Shown: positions 33,515 through 45,103 of the stretch, one piece after another
Position numbering within the stretch: position 1 is the first letter of the stretch
Layout: each line of letters starts with the position of its first letter
Source: Pectobacterium aroidearum
GTDB taxonomy: Bacteria; Pseudomonadota; Gammaproteobacteria; Enterobacterales; Enterobacteriaceae
Direction of reading: 5' to 3'
DNA: 64,000 nt
Assembly: GCF_041228105.1 (NCBI RefSeq)
Contig: NZ_CP166097.1
Coordinates: 372,001-436,000, forward strand
Program-made: the position numbers and the translations under genes
The notes under the pieces: model-generated
Told to the model about the DNA's origin: nothing
The model's input: only the letters and a program-made list of their open reading frames with translations
Database searches by the model: none

Positions 33515-33548
33515 ACGGCTATGTGTTAACCACGGCTATGCATTAATC
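33515..33548 (+). repeat. Two 17-bp tandem repeats
   Basis: ACGGCTATGTGTTAACC and ACGGCTATGCATTAATC, adjacent, 14 of 17 identical, three bases past the end of the SbnI-like gene. Confidence 0.6.
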
Positions 33549-33650
33549 ACTTTACGTTGCCGCTCTGGATCCGGGTGGCAACGCCCTTTCTCTTCTCTTT
33601 TCTCCTGCTTTTGCCACTACCGTGCCTTTTTATTGTCGGCGGCGTTACTA

Positions 33651-33714
33651 TAATCTCCGTAAACGATAATCTTCGTAAACGACAATCTTCGTGAGTGACA
33701 ACCACCGTAAATCG
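33651..33714 (+). repeat. Four degenerate 16-bp tandem repeats upstream of ompR
   Basis: Units in order: TAATCTCCGTAAACGA, TAATCTTCGTAAACGA, CAATCTTCGTGAGTGA, CAACCACCGTAAATCG. Neighbouring first units differ by one base; similarity falls along the array. Confidence 0.7.
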
Positions 33715-33877
33715 CCGATTATTTTATGACTGACGGCAAAGGAAATGATTGATTACACGAATTTTAATATGCTTTGTAACAATTTTGCCTAGAATGTATA
33801 CCAGAAACGACTGTCAGTAATTCGTGTGTTTCTGAACAATAGCAGCGTCGGCGCTATTACGCCTTTGGAGAAAGAGA

Positions 33878-36082
<2,205 letters not shown>

Positions 36083-36103
36083 CTTTTTAAGTCCTAAAAT
36101 AGC

Positions 36104-36128
36104 AAAAGGCGCGGAATCCGCGCCTTTT
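36104..36128. terminator. Bidirectional rho-independent terminator for envZ and pckA
   Basis: AAAAGGCGCGGA-TCCGCGCCTTTT type palindrome: stem GGCGCGGA/TCCGCGCC with A-run on one side and T-run on the other, between convergent envZ and pckA. Confidence 0.9.
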
Positions 36129-36151
36129 CTCTTTGTGTTTCTCGTTAATGC

Positions 36152-37771
36152 TTAGCGCTTCGGCCCTGCTTTCACCAGCGCGGCACCTGCCGGTGCATCG
36201 GTGTATTTATCGAAGTTGGTGATAAAGCGCTGTGCCAGATCGTCCGCTTTTTCCTGCCACTGTTCGACGCTCGCGTAGGTATCACGCGGGTCGAGAATGT
36301 CAGGGTTAACGCCGGGCAGCGACGTTGGGATGGCCAAATCGAAGACCGGCAGCGTCTGCATTTCTGCATCATCAATGCTGCCGTTCAGAATGGCGTCAAT
36401 AATCCCGCGCGTATCTTTAATGGAGATACGTTTACCGTTGCCGTTCCAGCCAGTGTTCACCAGATAAGCCTGTGCACCGGCCGCCTTCATGCGTTTTACC
36501 AGCACTTCAGCGTACTGCGTTGGGTGCAGCATCAGGAATGCTGCGCCGAAGCAGGCGGAGAAGGTCGGTGTCGGTTCCGTCACGCCGCGTTCGGTTCCCG
36601 CCAGTTTGGCGGTAAAGCCGGACAGGAAATGATACTGCGTTTGATCGGATGTCAGGCGAGAAACAGGAGGCAACACGCCGAATGCGTCAGCCGTCAGGAA
36701 GATCACTTTCGTCGCATGTCCGGCTTTGGAGACCGGTTTAACGATATTCTGAATGTGATAAATCGGATAAGAGACGCGGGTGTTCTCGGTTTTCGAACCG
36801 TCGTTGAAGTCCACTGTACCGTCTGCCAGTACCGTGACGTTCTCCAGCAGTGCATCACGTTTGATCGCACCGTAGATATCCGGCTCTGCCTCTTTGGATA
36901 GCTTGATGGTTTTGGCATAGCAGCCGCCTTCAAAGTTGAAGACGCCGTCGTCGTCCCAGCCGTGTTCGTCATCGCCAATCAACTGGCGTTTCGGATCGGT
37001 GGACAGCGTGGTTTTGCCCGTACCGGAAAGACCAAAGAAGACCGCGACATCGCCTTTTTCGCCGACGTTTGCCGAACAGTGCATAGAGGCGATGCCTTTC
37101 AGCGGCAGCAGGTAGTTCATGATGGAGAACATCCCTTTCTTCATTTCGCCGCCGTACCAGGTGCCGCCGATCAACTGGATGCGTTCTGTCAGATTGAACG
37201 CGACAAAGTTCTCGGAGTTCAGCCCTTGTTCCTGCCAGTTCGGGTTGGTGCATTTCGCGCCGTTCATTACGATGAAGTCTGGCTCAAAGCCCTCCAGTTC
37301 CTCATCGCTTGGGCGGATAAACATGTTTTTGACGAAATGCGCCTGCCACGCCACTTCCGTGACGAAACGTACGCTGAGGCGGCTGTCTGGATTCGCACCG
37401 CAGAAGGCATCGATGATGAACAGGCGCTTGCCGGAAAGCTGTGTGGTAACGAGCTGCTTCAGGTGCGTCCAGGTTTCCTGACTCAGTGGGTGGTTATCGT
37501 TCTTACCTTTACCCTGATCGGACCACCACACGGTGTCGCGGGTTACATCATCGCGCACGATGTATTTGTCTTTCGGGGAACGGCCGGTAAAGATGCCAGT
37601 ATCGACGGCTACCGCACCCAGTTGGGTTTCGATGCCGCGTTCATAGCCTTGTAGGGTAGGAGAGCGTTCTTCTTCAAAAAGCAGTTCATAGCTGGGATTG
37701 TAGACAATATCGCGGACATCGTGGATTCCATAAGCCGTCAGGGCTTGCGGGGTAATACCGTTGATCTGCAT
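36152..37771 (-). CDS. pckA: Phosphoenolpyruvate carboxykinase (ATP)
   Basis: 539 residues. Converts oxaloacetate and ATP to phosphoenolpyruvate, CO2 and ADP, the entry step of gluconeogenesis. Signature [22 protein letters not shown] [14 protein letters not shown], kinase-1a P-loop [12 protein letters not shown], kinase-2 [15 protein letters not shown] and the adenine-binding region SACFGAAFL are intact. The start at 37771 has GAGGAG upstream and aligns with the E. coli protein; five more in-frame codons upstream are unlikely. Located as in E. coli next to envZ and hslO. Confidence 0.98.
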   Translation of the reverse strand: MQINGITPQALTAYGIHDVRDIVYNPSYELLFEEERSPTLQGYERGIETQLGAVAVDTGIFTGRSPKDKYIVRDDVTRDTVWWSDQGKGKNDNHPLSQETWTHLKQLVTTQLSGKRLFIIDAFCGANPDSRLSVRFVTEVAWQAHFVKNMFIRPSDEELEGFEPDFIVMNGAKCTNPNWQEQGLNSENFVAFNLTERIQLIGGTWYGGEMKKGMFSIMNYLLPLKGIASMHCSANVGEKGDVAVFFGLSGTGKTTLSTDPKRQLIGDDEHGWDDDGVFNFEGGCYAKTIKLSKEAEPDIYGAIKRDALLENVTVLADGTVDFNDGSKTENTRVSYPIYHIQNIVKPVSKAGHATKVIFLTADAFGVLPPVSRLTSDQTQYHFLSGFTAKLAGTERGVTEPTPTFSACFGAAFLMLHPTQYAEVLVKRMKAAGAQAYLVNTGWNGNGKRISIKDTRGIIDAILNGSIDDAEMQTLPVFDLAIPTSLPGVNPDILDPRDTYASVEQWQEKADDLAQRFITNFDKYTDAPAGAALVKAGPKR

Positions 37772-37930
37772 GTTGCTACTCCTCAAGTTATAGTCGTACT
37801 ACTAAACATTGTAGGGAGTGAGCTTATTTTAACCGCGATAGCAATCATAAAATTAAATAAATTCATTAATAACTTTGCTTATTTAGGTGTTTGAAAAATA
37901 ATCACGGCGGTTTATAGATGGGAAAATAAG

Positions 37931-37960
37931 CAAAATAAAACGGGTACTTTCGTACCCGTT
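37931..37960 (-). terminator. Rho-independent terminator of hslO
   Basis: Minus strand AACGGGTAC-GAAA-GTACCCGTT followed by TTATTTTG, eight bases past the hslO stop. Confidence 0.8.
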
Positions 37961-37967
37961 AAAACAA

Positions 37968-38837
37968 TTAATGCAACAGATTTCCTGATGAATCGTGCCG
38001 TATGGTGCGGATGTCCAGCGAATTAAACAGGTAGTGCGTACCGCAATAATCACAGTGCATATCGATTTCGCCATCTTGTTCGATCATCTCATTCACTTCC
38101 TGATCGGACAGCGTCATTAATGCATCGGCGCAACGATCGCGTGAGCAGTGGCAGCGGAATTCGACATCCTGCGGCTCGTACACGGTAACCTCTTCCTGAT
38201 GGTAAAGGCGGTACAGGACTTCGGTGGCAGGCAGGGAAAACAGCTCTTCGCCTTTGACCGTTGTGGTGAGCTGCGCCAGATGATCGAAATCATCACGATC
38301 GGCATCCTGTGCAGGCAATACCTGAAGCAGCATGCCTGCGGCTGCCTGCTTGCCTTCGTGCTGTCCGGTACGGATAAACAGCCGCGTCGGCAACTGTTCG
38401 GACTGCTGGAAATAGCTTTCCAGACATTCAGCAACGGTTTCACCTTCTAAACCGACAACGCCCTGATAGCGCTCACCTTCCGTCGGCGTAATGGTAATCA
38501 CCAGGTAGCCATTGCCGACCATCTCTTTCAGCGAACTCCCTGGCGCGATATCTCCTTGCAGGCGGGCAACGCCGCGCATTTGCTGCTGATGATTGCCGTT
38601 AATCACCGCCAGTTTCAGTGGGCCATCGCCCTGAAGCTGAACGGTAATATCGCCGCTGAATTTCAGCGTGGCCGTCAACAGGCTGGTGGCAACCAGCATT
38701 TCACCCAGCAGTGTTTGCACCGCAGACGGATAGTCGTGGTTGGTCAAAATACGTTGATACGTTTCGTTAACGGTTACCAGTTCGCCACGAACGGCATAAT
38801 TTTCAAACAGATAACGATATAGTTGGTCGTGAGCCAT
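37968..38837 (-). CDS. hslO: Redox-regulated chaperone Hsp33
   Basis: 289 residues. Hsp33 is a cytoplasmic holdase switched on by oxidation and unfolding. The C-terminal zinc switch has CHC (CxC, about residue 231) and CDYC (CxxC, about 264); the linker and N-terminal core ([37 protein letters not shown]) are conserved. It forms an operon-like set with hslR and yrfG in the same direction, as in E. coli. Transcribed leftward into its own terminator. Confidence 0.97.
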   Translation of the reverse strand: MAHDQLYRYLFENYAVRGELVTVNETYQRILTNHDYPSAVQTLLGEMLVATSLLTATLKFSGDITVQLQGDGPLKLAVINGNHQQQMRGVARLQGDIAPGSSLKEMVGNGYLVITITPTEGERYQGVVGLEGETVAECLESYFQQSEQLPTRLFIRTGQHEGKQAAAGMLLQVLPAQDADRDDFDHLAQLTTTVKGEELFSLPATEVLYRLYHQEEVTVYEPQDVEFRCHCSRDRCADALMTLSDQEVNEMIEQDGEIDMHCDYCGTHYLFNSLDIRTIRHDSSGNLLH

Positions 38838-38937
38838 GATGTTTTCTCGTCTTGGTACGGCGATGAGTGATGCGGCGATCGCTGAGTCTTCTTTCTATTG
38901 TCATCAGTTTGATGACCAACAAATGAAGGGCAGCGCG

Positions 38938-39348
38938 TTATTCCTGATCGCTGTATTTAAATTTAATCAGATCGCGACGCTCTTTTTTATCAGGGCGGCG
39001 ATCGGGGTGTGGCATCGTTAGCGCATTCATTTTCCGCGCCTGCGCCAGCTTTTCTCGTTTCTCAATGCTTGCAGCCGTTTCCTGATACAGCGCCTGTGCT
39101 TCTGTCGCACTTCTGCGCTGGCCGCTAACGGCCAAAATAATCACGGTGCGTTCATCATTGCCCTGACGCAGTTTCACCTCGGCATTCAGTTCGACCTGTT
39201 TGCTCGGCTTACCGCGTTGCCCGTTATAGTGGACTTTGCCGCCGTCGATCATTTCGCGGGCGATAGCCCGGGTCTTATAGAAACGGGCGGCCCAGAGCCA
39301 TTTATCCAGACGAACGGCGTCGTCGGCCTGCTCGGTAGCTTTCACCAT
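38938..39348 (-). CDS. hslR: Heat-shock protein Hsp15, ribosome-associated
   Basis: 136 residues. An S4-type RNA-binding domain (VRLDKWLWAARFYKTRAIAREMIDGGKVHYNG, residues about 13-44) and a very basic C terminus. Hsp15 binds free 50S subunits carrying nascent chains and rescues stalled translation after heat shock. AGGGGG precedes the ATG at 39348. It follows yrfG by 12 bases. Confidence 0.96.
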   Translation of the reverse strand: MVKATEQADDAVRLDKWLWAARFYKTRAIAREMIDGGKVHYNGQRGKPSKQVELNAEVKLRQGNDERTVIILAVSGQRRSATEAQALYQETAASIEKREKLAQARKMNALTMPHPDRRPDKKERRDLIKFKYSDQE

Positions 39349-39360
39349 CAATCCCCCTGA

Positions 39361-40047
39361 TTACCCTGCGTTAACGGAGTGACGCAGAGCGGGTAGCAGC
39401 GCAAGATAGTCGTTCATTGACGGATGTTGTAGGAATACCTTTTCCTGCTCGCCGGAATCTGGATTACGCACGCCCAGACAGTAATGGATGCCGAAGGTTT
39501 TCGCGGCATCCAGAATCGGCTCGCTGTCATCCACGAATAATGTTCTGGCAGGGTCGAAGCCGGTTTGCTGCTGGACGGCCTGCCACAAGCGCTGATTCTC
39601 TTTCGGATACCCATAAGTATGGGTGGAAAGTAATAAATCAAGGTGCTGATCCAGTCCGGTATGTTCGATTTTTACCGCCAGACTGTGTGGATGGGCGTTG
39701 GTCAGCAGAATCGTCTCTTTACCGCACTCGCGCAGCGCCGTTAAAAATGGCGTGGTGTCATCGCGCAAGCGGGCACGCGTGCCGATATCCGTTGTCATTT
39801 GATAGATATCCAGATCGAGACGTTCTGACCAGTAATCGAAGCAATACCAGTTTAGCGTGTGCTGAACCGCCTGATACTCTTGCTTGATAAGTTGGTGTGC
39901 CTGTTCAAGGCTGATATGGCGCTTTTCACTGAGCGACTGCGGTACCAGTTGAAGCCAGAAATAGCTGTCAAACGCCAGATCGAGCAGCGTGCCATCCATA
40001 TCCAGTATCACGGTGTCGATGTCGTGCCAGTTAACGTGGGGATTCAT
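39361..40047 (-). CDS. yrfG: GMP/IMP nucleotidase, HAD superfamily
   Basis: 228-residue HAD hydrolase. Motif I DMDGTLLDL with both aspartates, motif II LLTNAHPH, the conserved Lys in YGYPKENQRLW, and motif IV LFVDDSEPILDAA. E. coli YrfG dephosphorylates GMP and IMP. The position between igaA and hslR is the same as in E. coli. Confidence 0.94.
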   Translation of the reverse strand: MNPHVNWHDIDTVILDMDGTLLDLAFDSYFWLQLVPQSLSEKRHISLEQAHQLIKQEYQAVQHTLNWYCFDYWSERLDLDIYQMTTDIGTRARLRDDTTPFLTALRECGKETILLTNAHPHSLAVKIEHTGLDQHLDLLLSTHTYGYPKENQRLWQAVQQQTGFDPARTLFVDDSEPILDAAKTFGIHYCLGVRNPDSGEQEKVFLQHPSMNDYLALLPALRHSVNAG

Positions 40048-40174
40048 AACGACTCCAGATATCGCGCCGTGCTATAGGGAGGGTGAAGCAGGCGACGCGC
40101 AATGCAATTGTGACAATAGTGATGGGAAACCGATGCCGCTAGGTTAGCACAACCGCGGAACGGGCACGACGCCG

Positions 40175-42322
40175 TTAGCGGGGAAGCAAGGGGCGATTGT
40201 CCGGGAACGCATTCGTCATCATGTTGAATCGAGAAGCGTAATAACGCTGAATATCGGTCACGCGCTTCTGGCTTTTACGCATTTTAATGCCGGTAAGAAC
40301 CGCATTAACGATAAACGTTGCAGAAAATAGCAGTAGCAGCAGGCAACTGCCGAGATAGCGCCAGACGGTAATGACGTCGGGCTCGCTGTGCAGGCTGATG
40401 TGCTGCGTCCCGTTGGCATCGGTGTTGAGCTGGGTGATAACGCCCGTGGCATTAAACGGCGTATGCAACAGCATCGCGGAAAGCCGCTGGAGTTCCTGCC
40501 ACTGATCCGATGGACGATATTCATTGAGCGGCATCGGAGGGAGCGGGTGGTTCACGAACTGTCGTCCTTCGTCGCTGCGAATCAGGAATCCACCCGGCGG
40601 CGGGCTGTTCAGCGATTCTGCCGCGTTATTGATTTCCTGATAGAAGAATTGATCGGTAGAACTGTTGACCAAGGCTTCCAGCGTTTCTGCGCTGACGGCG
40701 GGCAGCACCACATTCATACCTTTCAGCGTGCCGGAGTTGGCGTCTTTTACCAGCGTATTCCAGTTTTTGACATCGCTCAGATTCACCAGCGCATTTTTCA
40801 GGCGGGAGCAATCGTTTTCCTGTTTACACAAATCTTGTGTTCTCAGAACAACATCAGCGAAGTTTTTCATCAGGATCAGCCCTGACTTCTGGATAGTTGA
40901 TGCTAGCTGAGAGTTGACCTGACCCTCTTTTTCCGCTTGCGGATGGAGCTGGCTGTTGACTGATTTCAGCAAGGCGGAGGCTTTTTCAATCGTCTCGGAT
41001 TCTGGTAACGGTAACGGCGCAGCTTGATTCCAGTAAATGGCGGAGCAGTCGAACGGGCTGAACGCGTAGGATGACGGCGCGGAAACGGGATGAATGCCTG
41101 CTGGTACATAGCACATGCCGCTGCCACGCACCGCCAGCGTATCGCCAATGCGGAGCTGAGCTTTTTCCAGATCGCTGACCTGCGTGACCTGAATGCGCTG
41201 CGCGCCCTGAAGCCAGGCCAGACTGAGCTTTAGCGGCAGTTCCAGTTGCACGTTTGTGACCAGTAAAATCAGGCTGAGCAGTGAACCAACGGACAGCAGC
41301 AGATTCCTGCCCCAGCGCTGTAGCGGGAAATTTTTCACTTCGTCATGCAGCGAAAGATGTTCCCCCTGACGGATGACCTGTCGATTGAGGTAGATATCGA
41401 CATCCGTTTTTCTGCCCAGATCTTGCGTGATGTAGGGTTGCCAGTGAGGCGGGTAAATCAGATCGATATTACCGAGCGAGATATTGCCGAGTGGCCCCTG
41501 ATTGGATTCGCCAAACAGACCCAACCCCTGTGGCGTGCCGTGAAGGCAGTGTACATCCCGCAGCTCCTGAGCGGACGGCGAGCGGAAAAGCTGCCATAGG
41601 CTCCAGCCTGCTAATAAGGAGGCAGCACCGATCAGCCAGGGGAGTAGGGCGATAGGACTATTCAGGCTAATGAACAAGAGCAGAAAAGATACGCAGAGTA
41701 CGGCTGTTTCCTTCAAACCTCGGGAGTGGTGCATGGCGTGTTCTTCACGTGTTTCCTTGCGGATCGTGACTAACTCGGCATGCTCACTGCCCTCCTGACG
41801 GATGGCGGCATTCGTGACAGGAATTTCGCTCGGTAGCGGAGCCAGGGGCCGATCGTCCAGACACTCTGTTAGCGAGTGCCCGTTCAGGGAAATGACCAGC
41901 GGGATTGATCGCGTCTTTATCAGTTCGACGGTATTGTTTTCGGTAATGAACTGTTCCCAACTGGGTGGCAGATGGATCTCTTGTGTATCAATGTAGTAGC
42001 GCCACTTATTCTGAGCATCGGTGCTCAGGCCGTAGCGTGTAATCGTATGGGTGACGGGGTAAACCCGATTACTTTGCAGGGAACGCGGCAGTTTTGGCTG
42101 CGCATTCGGGGTATCAAGCGGCGTGGTTTGCTGGCTGTTTTCCTGAGCCAGATAACGCTCAACGGCAATCCGTTCATCTTCAGTTAGCCGCCGGGGAAGC
42201 GATTGAGAAACGGGTAATGGCGGAGTGGATAAGAAACGACGACGCATACGGTAACCGACAACACCTCCGATCGCGATCAGACAGGCAAGCAATATGGCCA
42301 ATAAGGTAAATATTGTGCTCAT
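40175..42322 (-). CDS. igaA: IgaA-family inner-membrane regulator of the Rcs phosphorelay
   Basis: 715 residues, the length of IgaA/YrfF. One N-terminal helix (about residues 3-23), two helices near 205-245, another near 340-360 and one near 655-680; a cytoplasmic part lies after the first helix and a large periplasmic domain between the last two (YVPAGIHPVSAPSSYAFSPFDCSAIYWN, with several Cys). IgaA holds the RcsC-RcsD-RcsB relay off and is essential in Salmonella unless rcs is lost. It diverges from nudE across a 436-base region with a 22-base palindrome. Confidence 0.93.
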   Translation of the reverse strand: MSTIFTLLAILLACLIAIGGVVGYRMRRRFLSTPPLPVSQSLPRRLTEDERIAVERYLAQENSQQTTPLDTPNAQPKLPRSLQSNRVYPVTHTITRYGLSTDAQNKWRYYIDTQEIHLPPSWEQFITENNTVELIKTRSIPLVISLNGHSLTECLDDRPLAPLPSEIPVTNAAIRQEGSEHAELVTIRKETREEHAMHHSRGLKETAVLCVSFLLLFISLNSPIALLPWLIGAASLLAGWSLWQLFRSPSAQELRDVHCLHGTPQGLGLFGESNQGPLGNISLGNIDLIYPPHWQPYITQDLGRKTDVDIYLNRQVIRQGEHLSLHDEVKNFPLQRWGRNLLLSVGSLLSLILLVTNVQLELPLKLSLAWLQGAQRIQVTQVSDLEKAQLRIGDTLAVRGSGMCYVPAGIHPVSAPSSYAFSPFDCSAIYWNQAAPLPLPESETIEKASALLKSVNSQLHPQAEKEGQVNSQLASTIQKSGLILMKNFADVVLRTQDLCKQENDCSRLKNALVNLSDVKNWNTLVKDANSGTLKGMNVVLPAVSAETLEALVNSSTDQFFYQEINNAAESLNSPPPGGFLIRSDEGRQFVNHPLPPMPLNEYRPSDQWQELQRLSAMLLHTPFNATGVITQLNTDANGTQHISLHSEPDVITVWRYLGSCLLLLLFSATFIVNAVLTGIKMRKSQKRVTDIQRYYASRFNMMTNAFPDNRPLLPR

Positions 42323-42758
42323 GTCATCTCCCTTCCAAAACGCGAGGCTCCCTGTTTTCGTCGGAGTTTAACAAAATTATACAATCGATGATAACCCGTA
42401 TGGCATTGTTTTCTTAGATTAATAACGTAATTATGAATGGAATTAATCGCATAAGGTGATGATAGTAACAAGCAAAAAATGCCTATTGAATGAGGATATT
42501 CCTATTTTTTTAAAGTTATTGACTTTTAGCGGCGGTTTCTCATACAGGATGTATCCTGTATGTTGCTCACACGTAAATTCATCGCCACGATAGTTGCAGC
42601 GAAGGCGACTGTTAACGCACAATGTGAACAGAATCAAAAAAGAATATTTACGATCTCCGCTTATCCAACAGCATGCCATATTCAGGTTGCGTTAAACGCA
42701 GTCTCTCATGTGTGTTGGGCTAAGGTGCCGTTCTGGTCGTAACGCTCTGGGGGCATCA
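42323..42758. other. Divergent igaA-nudE intergenic region
   Basis: 436 bases, AT-rich near igaA. It contains a possible rightward promoter (TTGACT at 42519-42524) and a perfect 22-base dyad at 42541-42562. No gene is supported. Confidence 0.6.
42541..42562. promoter_or_regulatory. 22-bp perfect dyad overlapping a possible -10 region
   Basis: CATACAGGAT (42541-42550), GT, ATCCTGTATG (42553-42562). A TTGACT hexamer lies 17 bases upstream of ATACAG, so the dyad would cover the -10 of a rightward promoter toward nudE. Confidence 0.5.
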
Positions 42759-43316
42759 ATGAGTCATAACCTGCAAAAACCTAAAATCCTCAAAGTAGAA
42801 ACGGTAGCGCGTTCGCGCCTGTTCAATGTGGAATCCGTCGATCTTGAATTCAGCAACGGGGTTCGTCGGGTTTATGAACGGATGCGTTCAAGCGGTCGGC
42901 AGGCGGTGATGGTTGTCCCGGTCATTGATGATGAACTGTTGTTGATCCGTGAATACGCTGTCGGCATTGAGGAATACGAATTAGGGTTCCCCAAAGGGCT
43001 GATCGACCCCGGTGAAACGGTCTTTGAAGCGGCTAACCGCGAACTAATGGAAGAAGTCGGCTTTGGGGCGGAACAGCTGGAGTTGCTGGCGACATTAACG
43101 ATGGCACCTTCCTATTTTTCCAGCCAGATGAATATTGTGGTGGCGCGCGGGCTGTATCCGCAAAGCCTGGAAGGCGATGAACCAGAGCCCATGCCGCAAG
43201 TCCGCTGGCCTGTGGATAACATGATGTCGCTGCTGCAAGAGCCGGATTTCCGTGAAGCGCGTAATGTCAGCGCGCTGTTTCTGGCTCACGACTGGTTACG
43301 TCGTACACCCCGCTAA
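42759..43316 (+). CDS. nudE: ADP-sugar/NADH/Ap3A diphosphatase NudE
   Basis: 185-residue Nudix hydrolase. The Nudix box GLIDPGETVFEAANRELMEEVGF carries the REx2EE metal ligands. The N terminus (QKPKILKVETVARSRLF) and C terminus (ARNVSALFLAHDWL) match E. coli NudE. I chose the ATG at 42759 after GGGGG; open sequence continues 17 codons upstream but has no ribosome-binding site. It is followed by a strong terminator. Confidence 0.95.
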   Translation: MSHNLQKPKILKVETVARSRLFNVESVDLEFSNGVRRVYERMRSSGRQAVMVVPVIDDELLLIREYAVGIEEYELGFPKGLIDPGETVFEAANRELMEEVGFGAEQLELLATLTMAPSYFSSQMNIVVARGLYPQSLEGDEPEPMPQVRWPVDNMMSLLQEPDFREARNVSALFLAHDWLRRTPR

Positions 43317-43449
43317 TTTCCTGTGACATAACGGAAAGCGCGCGTCTTTTCCGGTGATATCGGTCACACATCCTTTTTTCGCTCGTTGTCGTGACCGGTG
43401 CGGACGTCTATAACGTCTGCACAGGGCGTGACTGATGAATGAAGGCGAA

Positions 43450-43493
43450 CCTGCCGTGGATAGCAAAACCTGCTATTCACGGCGGGTTTTTTT
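43450..43493 (+). terminator. Rho-independent terminator downstream of nudE
   Basis: A 16-base stem with two wobble pairs (CCTGCCGTGGATAGCA against TGCTATTCACGGCGGG) followed by TTTTTTT. Confidence 0.85.
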
Positions 43494-43546
43494 GTTTTTC
43501 AGCCCTGATAAATGTGTAAAACAACACCGACGAAGGGGGATATAAG

Positions 43547-44986
43547 ATGAACATACCGAAGGGGATCATACGGGCGCCGTTGATGTTACTGGGATTGGTG
43601 AGCATGCTGCTCTTTCCTGCGCTGGGGCAGTCGGCGGAAACCATGCCGGATAAAACCATGCCGGATAAAACCCGAATATTGATTCTGACAGACATTGGTA
43701 ATGAACCTGATGATTCGCAGTCTTTGGTTCGTTTCCTGCTCTACAGTAACGAATTCGATGTCGAAGGGATTGTGGCAACCACCTCAACCTGGCTGAGGGA
43801 TAAGGTCAATCCAGAGATGATTATGCAGCGTCTTGATGCTTACGAGCAGGTGCTGCCTAACCTGCGTCAGCATGCGTCCGGCTACCCGTCAGCGGACGCA
43901 TTGCGTCAGGTTGTCAGATCTGGCCGTGCCGGATTTGGCATGGACGTCGTGGGTGATAATAAAGCGACAGAGGCGTCCAGGTTGATTATTCAGGCGGTGG
44001 ACAAACAGGACGCCCGCCCTCTGTGGATTACGGTATGGGGAGGCGCGGTAGATTTAGCGCAGGCTCTCCATGACGTACGTGCCAGTCGCACACCGGAGCA
44101 GGTAGCAGCATTTGTCAGTAAGATTCGTGTGTACGCGATCTCCGATCAGGATAATACCGGGGCCTGGATTCGCGCTAATTTCCCGACGCTGCGCTACATC
44201 ACCAGTATCCATGCCTGGAATGATTATTTCCTCTCGACCTGGATTGGTATGTCCTCGTCGTTTGCTGAAGGTAGCGATATGAGTCAGGTGAATAACGAAT
44301 GGTTGAGCAAGCATATCCGCAGCAAAGGCCCGCTCGGTGCGGCCTACCCTGCGATTGAATATACGATGGAAGGGGACACGCCCTCATTCCTCTACCTGAT
44401 TCAAAACGGACTTAGCGATCCAGAACACACGGAGTACGGCAGTTGGGGAGGGCGCTATGCGGCTATCGTACCGGGCGATACCAGCGGGCTACGCGTCAGC
44501 ACCTCCGATCAGGTCATGAGTCATAACGGTAAAATGTACCGTACCGCATCGGCCACGATCTGGCGCTGGCGTGATGCGTTCCAGAATGATTTTGCTGCCC
44601 GCATGGACTGGACGGTGACGAAGGACAGTCACAAGGCTAACCACAACCCCGACCTTGTGCTGAATGGTCAGAGCGGGCGTTCTATTGTAGCGATCGATGC
44701 GAAGGCCGGGGAAACCGTGACGCTGTCCGCTGACGGTTCTCACGATCGTGATGGCGACAAGGTGAATTATACCTGGTGGCAATATAAGGAGCCCACGGCG
44801 ACTGCGATAGGCGTCCATTTTGCGCCAGAAGTGAAGTTGGCCAATACATCAGGCATGCAAACGCAGTTTGTTGCACCGGACGTGAAAACGCCGACACCTT
44901 TCCATATCATTTTGCAGGCGAAAGATGAGGGAACGCCGAATCTGTTCTCCTACCGTCGGGCGATTGTCACCGTGATGCCGAAGTGA
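43547..44986 (+). CDS. Secreted DUF1593 (nucleoside-hydrolase-like) protein
   Basis: 479 residues. Signal peptide (APLMLLGLVSMLLFPALGQSAE), then a nucleoside-hydrolase-like domain with RILILTDIGNEPDDSQSLVRFL, similar to the DTDxxxDD calcium site of nucleoside hydrolases, and WITVWGGAVDLAQAL. A C-terminal beta-sandwich-like part follows, with the PKD-like ETVTLSADGSHDRDGDKVNYTWW. DUF1593 proteins are found in plant-associated and polysaccharide-degrading bacteria; I know no proven reaction. An accessory gene inserted between nudE and mrcA, flanked by terminators. It carries a 15-base tandem duplication (43640-43669) giving TMPDKTMPDK just after the signal peptide. Confidence 0.82.
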   Translation: MNIPKGIIRAPLMLLGLVSMLLFPALGQSAETMPDKTMPDKTRILILTDIGNEPDDSQSLVRFLLYSNEFDVEGIVATTSTWLRDKVNPEMIMQRLDAYEQVLPNLRQHASGYPSADALRQVVRSGRAGFGMDVVGDNKATEASRLIIQAVDKQDARPLWITVWGGAVDLAQALHDVRASRTPEQVAAFVSKIRVYAISDQDNTGAWIRANFPTLRYITSIHAWNDYFLSTWIGMSSSFAEGSDMSQVNNEWLSKHIRSKGPLGAAYPAIEYTMEGDTPSFLYLIQNGLSDPEHTEYGSWGGRYAAIVPGDTSGLRVSTSDQVMSHNGKMYRTASATIWRWRDAFQNDFAARMDWTVTKDSHKANHNPDLVLNGQSGRSIVAIDAKAGETVTLSADGSHDRDGDKVNYTWWQYKEPTATAIGVHFAPEVKLANTSGMQTQFVAPDVKTPTPFHIILQAKDEGTPNLFSYRRAIVTVMPK

Positions 44987-45054
44987 TGCGGTTTGAAAGA
45001 CGGCATTGATCGCTGATAGCCCCGTCAGTAGGGTATTGTGCTGGCGTTTACAAT

Positions 45055-45082
45055 AAAAATGGCCTTCCGTCAGGAAGGCCAT
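45055..45082 (-). terminator. Rho-independent terminator of mrcA
   Basis: Minus strand ATGGCCTTCC-TGAC-GGAAGGCCAT followed by TTTTTATTG, 22 bases past the mrcA stop; may also serve the convergent DUF1593 gene. Confidence 0.85.
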
Positions 45083-45103
45083 CAATGAACGTGATGCCGG
45101 ATA

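Larger units (their letters stand above)
33513..33877. other. Intergenic region upstream of ompR with degenerate tandem repeats
   Basis: 365 bases holding a pair of 17-base repeats (33515-33548), four degenerate 16-base repeats (33651-33714) and the AT-rich ompR promoter region (about 33715-33850). No coding sequence. Confidence 0.7.
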
